From contig JAEUBA010000082.1 of assembly GCA_018257865.1 (NCBI GenBank), positions 1-64,000 on the forward strand: a DNA stretch of 64,000 nt, given 5' to 3'. Positions 58,418 to 64,000 of this stretch are shown in pieces; the stretch's first letter is position 1; every line of letters begins with the position of its first letter. A program made the translations under genes and the position numbers. Source of the DNA: Stereocaulon alpinum. Taxonomy: Eukaryota > Ascomycota > Lecanoromycetes > Lecanorales > Stereocaulaceae. The notes beneath the pieces are model-generated. The model did no database searches, was not told where the DNA came from, and saw only the letters and a program-made list of their open reading frames with translations.

Positions 58418-58878
58418 TAGGGAACTTCCCAACACAAAGTCATCGCCGCTAACGTTCCTTCTCAGACACCGGATCCTGCTATAAATATCTTACGTCTCTG
58501 ATCATTTTCTAATAGTTACGTACGTCTGCTTATCATTTGGAGTCTGTAGCATTGCCAGGAGTCGACGGTGGAAGGATTGTCTAAATTGTGCGATGATACC
58601 ACCTGTTCTAGTCACGAATCTTACTTCCTCTTTATACAGCTCGATGCCTGGATGCATGGATGCATAGCGACTCAAACATGTATAGTACGGTGTATTGGCA
58701 CTCTAAAATAAAATTGTTCGTTTTCGTCCTTCTTTCATCTGTTCTGTAATTGCTTCTGTCCGAAACCAGATCGGTCATGACCGGAGGTACATCCTCATAC
58801 TTCAGTGCGATGCAATCACGCCTCTGCTGACTCAACATGATACTTTCCGAAATCAGACGGAACTTGATACGTCCACCT
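58418..58878. other. Spacer downstream of the phosducin-like gene
   Basis: This should hold the 3' end of the phosducin-like transcript. I see no other feature. Confidence 0.45.
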
Positions 58879-59085
58879 CTATATATATACATTATTGGCA
58901 TTTGGACCCCACGTACAGTGAAGACAGCTCAGTTCCAGACTTTTTTTAACATTGATAGGGCAACTGTGACACCCAGAGACAGGTCGCTTACATTTGAGCC
59001 CGTTGTTTGAGAGAAGTTGATAATAACAAACAGCAACACAGCACTTCGTGCCAAAGAACGGAAATTGATGCCGGCAGAATTTCAT
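58879..59085 (-). CDS. Small cysteine-rich open frame, uncertain gene
   Basis: This frame encodes 68 aa with nine cysteines (13 percent), including C-C, C-x6-C-x2-C and C-x2-C spacings. It begins at an ATG but has no clear signal peptide. The same frame is open upstream of the ATG, and a neighbouring frame upstream (59106-59366) runs in the same direction, so a longer gene broken by a frameshift or a missed intron is possible. I recognise no family. It could be a remnant of a small secreted protein or chance. Confidence 0.22.
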   Translation of the reverse strand: MKFCRHQFPFFGTKCCVAVCYYQLLSNNGLKCKRPVSGCHSCPINVKKSLELSCLHCTWGPNANNVYI

Positions 59086-61246
59086 TTCGGACTCTTGCCC
59101 CCTCGCTAATATTTCACCTGGAAATAGTACTTGGTTACTTGTGAAGAGCCGATGTGGTTCGCATTGATCGAAAATTTGAAACGCTGGGTTTCATCCAACG
59201 AATCCCTCCGCCTCTTGGACACATCACCTTTAGCGTGATCACACCAATGCCTTAAGGATGGATTTGTGGTAGCGAAAATGGGCTTTGTACGACGTGCTGA
59301 TTCACTAGGAGCTGCACCGATGCGAAACACGCTGAGTTGCACCACGTTTCTGAGTTGATTGATCAATCATTCTTATCATTGCTCACTATCGGAAACTGAT
59401 CCATCTAGAAAAGAGGACTGCACGCCGAAGAGTCCGTAGATTCTTGCCCTTCCTAGCTACAATGCAAGTACTTCCACAGCCAAGGCCGACGTCAATTTGC
59501 ACTCCTGAGACGACTCGAGAGCCACATCAAACGCCCAAGCAGATTCGGCTACAACCTCGGACAGCCCAAGCTTGACACTCGTTCCGCGCAAGGTTTCCAG
59601 AAAGCTGTCAAAGCCTTCTAGGGGTTTTCTGCAAGCCCGCTCTCACTTGTGCTGAACATCGCTCTCCTTACCATCCCGAGGGCCCTTCCCCCTGTGGCCG
59701 TCGTCGCGAGGCAATGCGGCTATGGAGGGTGTTCAGAACACGTTCAAACCCAATCGAGTCCTCAAAACATACCATGAACACAAAGACAAGAAAGCCGAGA
59801 CTCTACAAGTCATCCATAGAATCAATACAGGTCTCACTCTGCAGGCCTGCGAGCCTTCCCTCCCGTCCAATGGGGCTGAACATGTCGCGGCACTCTTATG
59901 GTTTGGTCGCACTTGAGATAATTACCGCAGTGAGAAAGCTCACAGAGAGAGTACCCTTACTGACCGTGAGAAAGCCCAACAAAGCTAGACCGTCAAAGAT
60001 CAAACAATACTATGGCACTCAGGCCGTTGGTAGGTCCCAACCAGACAGTGGACGGAACCCATGTTTGTCAGAAGATCACTTGCACTTTACCCATGGGAAG
60101 TCTCTCTTCCCAGCTCAGTCTCAACAATTCTTCCTACCTGTTTCCAGTATAACAAGTTGACAACAATGCTGACGTTTCAGAAGCCACGCACGGACAAGCA
60201 TGATCTCCAACGACTCGGTGCATTGGGAAAGGCCTACTACGAAGGAAGAAGAAGCTCATCAAGCACAACCCCATCAGGAGATCATGAAGCACAACATACT
60301 CTCTTAACCCAACGAATGTTAGCTACATAGCTCGACAGCAGTGAAGACGAATCAGCAGTGCCGACTTCATCAAAAGGGACGAGGCTGTTAAAAAGATTGG
60401 GAGACGGGCCCTCTGCTTGTCGGTGTTCATGTCGCTGGGGTTATGGGGGCGCGAAAAGCTATCAAGGAACCGAGTGTCATCTTTGGAACTCATTAGCCTC
60501 GGGGCCTTGTAGCACAATGCTCAAGTTACCAGACACCGAAATCACCTTTGACCCTCCTCATGCGTCCGTCCCCTTTACCCGCGTGGCCATAGGTTCCGAA
60601 ACGCAAACAGGTGCACCTGCACCGAGTCTACCATCTTGCCACTAGCTAGTGATATAATTGCTATCAAACAAAGGACTTCAGCCAACAAGACTTGAACAAT
60701 TTACATACAGATCTCGATAGGAAAAAGATTCGCGGAAAGGAAATACCTACCTACACAGAGTCAACACCGTGCTGGGCAAGAGTCGGCAGCGAGCTTTTAC
60801 AAGGACATACATATATGGAGGGTATAGTAATAGGAATGGAACGAGAGCGTGGCTTCCAGATGGTTTCCATAGAGAGGGGGAAGAGTGGCAATGAGAAGAT
60901 ATCATAGCATTGCACGCTTGCTTCGGGGGAAGATGAGTTGTTGAAGGAGGCTGGGTTCGAGAGGGCAATTGAAGCAAAGCACACAGCGTGTATGTACTGT
61001 TAAGTATATCAGAGAGGTGGAAGAAGCGTCATTGCTACTTTTCGCGGTCATAACATTGGTCGAAAGCAAGGAAGCACAATTGATTATGCTTGACAACAAT
61101 GGCAACTGATTATTACTATGCTCGGCCGTTCCAAACAAGCAACTCAACTCCAACAATCTCACGTCTTCCGATATCTATACAATCTCAAGACGTTCTTCAT
61201 CCCCACTACACAAGCGCCAGCTTTTCGTCTTCCTCGTCTCCGACTC
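59086..61246. other. 2.2 kb spacer without a supported gene
   Basis: Composition is ordinary and not RIP-like. Several frames of 60-150 codons exist on both strands, mostly within 59700-60350, but none has a recognisable motif, good splice sites or a homologous start. I leave it unassigned. Confidence 0.45.
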
Positions 61247-64000
61247 TCAATCAACACCCTCATCAACATTGCCCCTACCGTACTTGCTCTCCTTCCCACT
61301 TTCATACCCACTATCGTACCCATTCCTCTCGAGCCTCCATAGGATATTCTCATGTTTCTCGCCTGCATCCTGGCCTAGGAATTCCCAATGTTGTGGCGCA
61401 ACATAGGTTCCTAGGTTATCTGCTCCCTTGGTGGGCCACTTGTCGATGCTCTGGACACTCTTGAAACTCGCATCATTCCCGAATTGAGCCTGTAGCTGGC
61501 TCCATAGATCAGCGTAGCTGCTCTGCTCTTTGTCGCCCCAGCCACCGTTCCGCTGGTATCCACGTTTCAGAAGCTCCACGTGCGCTGTTACGACTTTGCC
61601 TGCGTCCTTGGGCATAGTTTCACCAAGTTCGTCGCTGATGAGGTCGCGAAGACAGCTTTCGTGAACAGCCATGGCGTCCTTGTGTCTGCCAATAGCTGTG
61701 TAGAACTCAGAAAGCAGTGTGCACATTTCGAGTGTGGCTTTATCGAGCGAGCCCCATACGCGGCGCATGTTGTAGATGATGTCTTCGAGCAGGGAGATGG
61801 CAGACTCTTGTTGACCGTGAGCGAAGCGCACCTCGACAAGGCGGCGACCAATCCATATGACGGTGGATGAGGACCAGGAAACTTGGTCGTCGCGAGACTT
61901 CCAGAGAAGGGACAGGAGCCACTACGGGTTGCTGAGTTAGCATATTGTACGTACAGAGAAGAAACAGGAGAGCAATGCGTACCTCGAGGTCACTGAAGTT
62001 TTGCTGCTGGCCAAGTACACCAACCAGCTCGTTCAACTCCTTGATGTTCATCTCGATGAAGTTGACTTTTTGATGCCTGCTGGCTTCGAAACATTCTCTA
62101 AGAATCGTTCTCGAGAGCTCTAGCATCTGTTCGTATAGCTTGTGATCCCATTTCCTGTCCTGGCCACGGCCAACGAGAGCAAGAGAGAGCTTTATGCCTA
62201 CATGGATGTTCTCCTGGTTATGGAGGGCACGATGGGCTTTGGCGAATTGCCAGACAGCTGTGACAAGTTCAAGGGCATCTTGCCATTTTTGGTGCTCGAT
62301 CTGGTTGTGTACCGCTCTGGCGCCCGCGATCCATCCGCTGTTGACAATGTGGAGCTCTGGCTGATCCTTGCCTAACTCCTCAAGTAAGATGATGAAGAAG
62401 CGATGAGTGACGGCCTGGCTGGTCGTAATAGATGAGCCCATGCCTTTGCGGAACATGATCAGAAGGTCATCTTCCAACCTCTTCGCTTCATTATCGTAGT
62501 GCATGTGCTTCTGGAAGGCTCGCAGGCGAGCGCCTCGCAAAAGTACGGTCTCGAAGCTGGTATTCTGCTTCACTGCCAGTGTGTACATTTCGAAGAGTAT
62601 AGTCTCTGTGAGCAGATCGGTCATCACGCTGGAGAAGCTGATGACCTTGGAGCCTTTCAGCGTCTCTTCGAAAGCAACGAGGAAAACATAGGATCTGCGG
62701 TCGATACTGGGGTCAAGCTTGAATCCACATTTGTCGCTGGAGCTGAAGTCCCTAAAGATTATCTGGCGACGCATCTCGTAGAGAAACTCTTGAGCCGCCT
62801 TGACGTGGCCAAGAGTGATGTAGTTGTTCGCTAAGCTGACAGCGGCGTCGAACAATCGTAGATAGTCTGTCTCCTTTGTAATGACTTCTACGCTACAATT
62901 CCGAATCGTACGCATGGCTATTGAAATGTCCTGCTGCGAGCCTTGCCGTTTGTGGAGGCTAATCAATTCCCGAAGCTGTTCCAGGGTAGTATGGTGAGAG
63001 CATCCATGCTCAGACTTGGAATGTTCAAATTGCTCAGTCAGTAACGCTATTGCTTTCGTCAACGTCTCCGTGGTAACCGTGGTGCTGGTGAGGTAAATAT
63101 GAGCTAGCCGCGATTTCGTGATCATGAGAATCGTAGCGATGCTGGGAGAGATCAATGACAATGACCTAGTCTCCCGAATCAAAATCTCGTAAATCTTCAT
63201 GGCTTCCGACTTGTTCTCCTCGCTCCGCTCGTAGATTGCAGCCAGCTGGACCAATGCCTTAAAACTTATTTCCGCATGGCGCCCGTAGAGCTCAATGCAG
63301 ATATCCCGATACTCCACGGACACCTGAACCAGCACTCGATACTCCACTTTGACTTTCTTTTCCAATACGAAAATGTAGTTGTGGTAGGTATTGTCCACGA
63401 ATTCGGCTTCCATGGCATAGTCTTTGCCACGCTTGATGACGGTACGCCAGATACAGCCATACACCTTTTGGCAGTCGACCCATCGGGCTTCCTTCCTGTA
63501 CAAGCTGATCAGCCCCATTGCCGCATCTATGGCATCCTTGTGGCAGACATCCGATCCCTTGTCGAGATTCGTGTAAATCTCGAGATAATACCACTCGGCA
63601 CGACAGAATTCACCATCCCTGATATTGTGCTTAGCACACAAATTCCCCAGGAGGTAGAGAATTTCCAGGGTGAGCGAATGGGATATTCCTAATGTAGTCA
63701 AATAGCTCTCCTGAAGTTCTCGGCCTATTTTGAGGGCTTTGTCCAGCATGCTGATGCTTTCATAGAATTCGATCAATTCTTTCGCCGCTTGGAAGACGGT
63801 GTCATCCCCGACACGGAGACTATGCTTCGATGCTTGATAGATGTACACGTATATGTACTCAGCTTTGTCCTTGTGGCGTAGTTGATAATGGCAGTATGCC
63901 TGACGTGTGGCAAGTTTGATGGCTGCGGCGTAGAAGTCCTTCGGCAGACTAGGGGTTCCCTGCCCGGTGGCAAGGGAGGGCCACAACTTGGGGAGAACTG
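61247..64000 (-). CDS. Large helical-repeat (TPR-like) protein, 5' end off the window
   Basis: Two visible exons, 61983 to beyond 64000 and 61247-61921, are joined by a 61 bp intron (GTACGC...CGTAG). They encode 896 residues; the open frame continues through the right edge, so the start is missing. The protein is nearly all helical, with repeated units of about 40-50 residues built like A-x-x-L-A-x-x-Y-E-x-x-E...A-x-x-I-Y-E-x-L. This is the look of diverged TPR repeats. Tyrosine and leucine recur at helix-packing positions. I know no named homologue. Such scaffolds usually bind other proteins, but no partner can be inferred. The last ~60 residues are polar (Gly, Ser, Glu) and look disordered. 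Confidence 0.75.

Overview
The window is nuclear DNA of a filamentous ascomycete (Pezizomycotina; Dothideomycetes is my best guess, but I cannot prove the class from sequence alone). The evidence is many 50-61 bp GT-AG introns, a compact run of typical fungal housekeeping genes, and a large AT-rich block carrying the signature of repeat-induced point mutation (RIP). The block splits sharply from the genes at about 22.0 kb.

Region 1 (1-22,016) holds no intact gene. It is a nest of Ty1/Copia-type LTR retrotransposons in both orientations, almost emptied of CA and TG dinucleotides. I resolve a partial minus-strand copy (1-5628), two fragments (5629-6041 and 6042-6868), a minus-strand copy (6869-20562) and, inside it, a plus-strand copy (9618-16164) with a TTTCT target duplication. 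Two further insertions with 12-13 bp target duplications and a common 3' tail interrupt these copies: a 5'-truncated LINE-like piece (11214-11733) and a hardly mutated 1.2 kb unit (17651-18844). A diverged relic and a 648 bp element with 19 bp terminal inverted repeats close the block.

Region 2 (22,355-64,000) is gene-dense. In order: a JMJD7-like hydroxylase (+), SPB1 (-), a YML020W-like alpha/beta hydrolase (+), the Rab7 GTPase YPT7 (-), ATG16 (+), DOT1 (-), an SLC35F-like transporter (+), PUS4 (-), an RFTS-domain protein resembling heterochromatin factor Raf2 (+, one-base frameshift), EBP2 (-), an HSBP1-like micro-protein (+), the ER disulfide isomerase TigA (-), MKT1 (-), an isopenicillin-N-synthase-like dioxygenase (+), MYND protein MUB1/SamB (-), a decayed BTB-like pseudogene, the G-protein beta subunit (+), a phosducin-like protein (+), and the 3' part of a large helical-repeat (TPR-like) protein (-) that runs off the right edge.

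Themes: ribosome and RNA modification (SPB1, EBP2, PUS4), vacuole and autophagy (YPT7, ATG16), chromatin (DOT1, RFTS protein), and G-protein signalling, where G-beta and its phosducin-like assembly chaperone are neighbours. I see no CRISPR, tRNA or rRNA gene, nor a biosynthetic cluster. The items most worth a second look are the RFTS protein, the shared-tail retroposon pair, the half-tRNA primer site of the Copia family, and a 6-base microexon.
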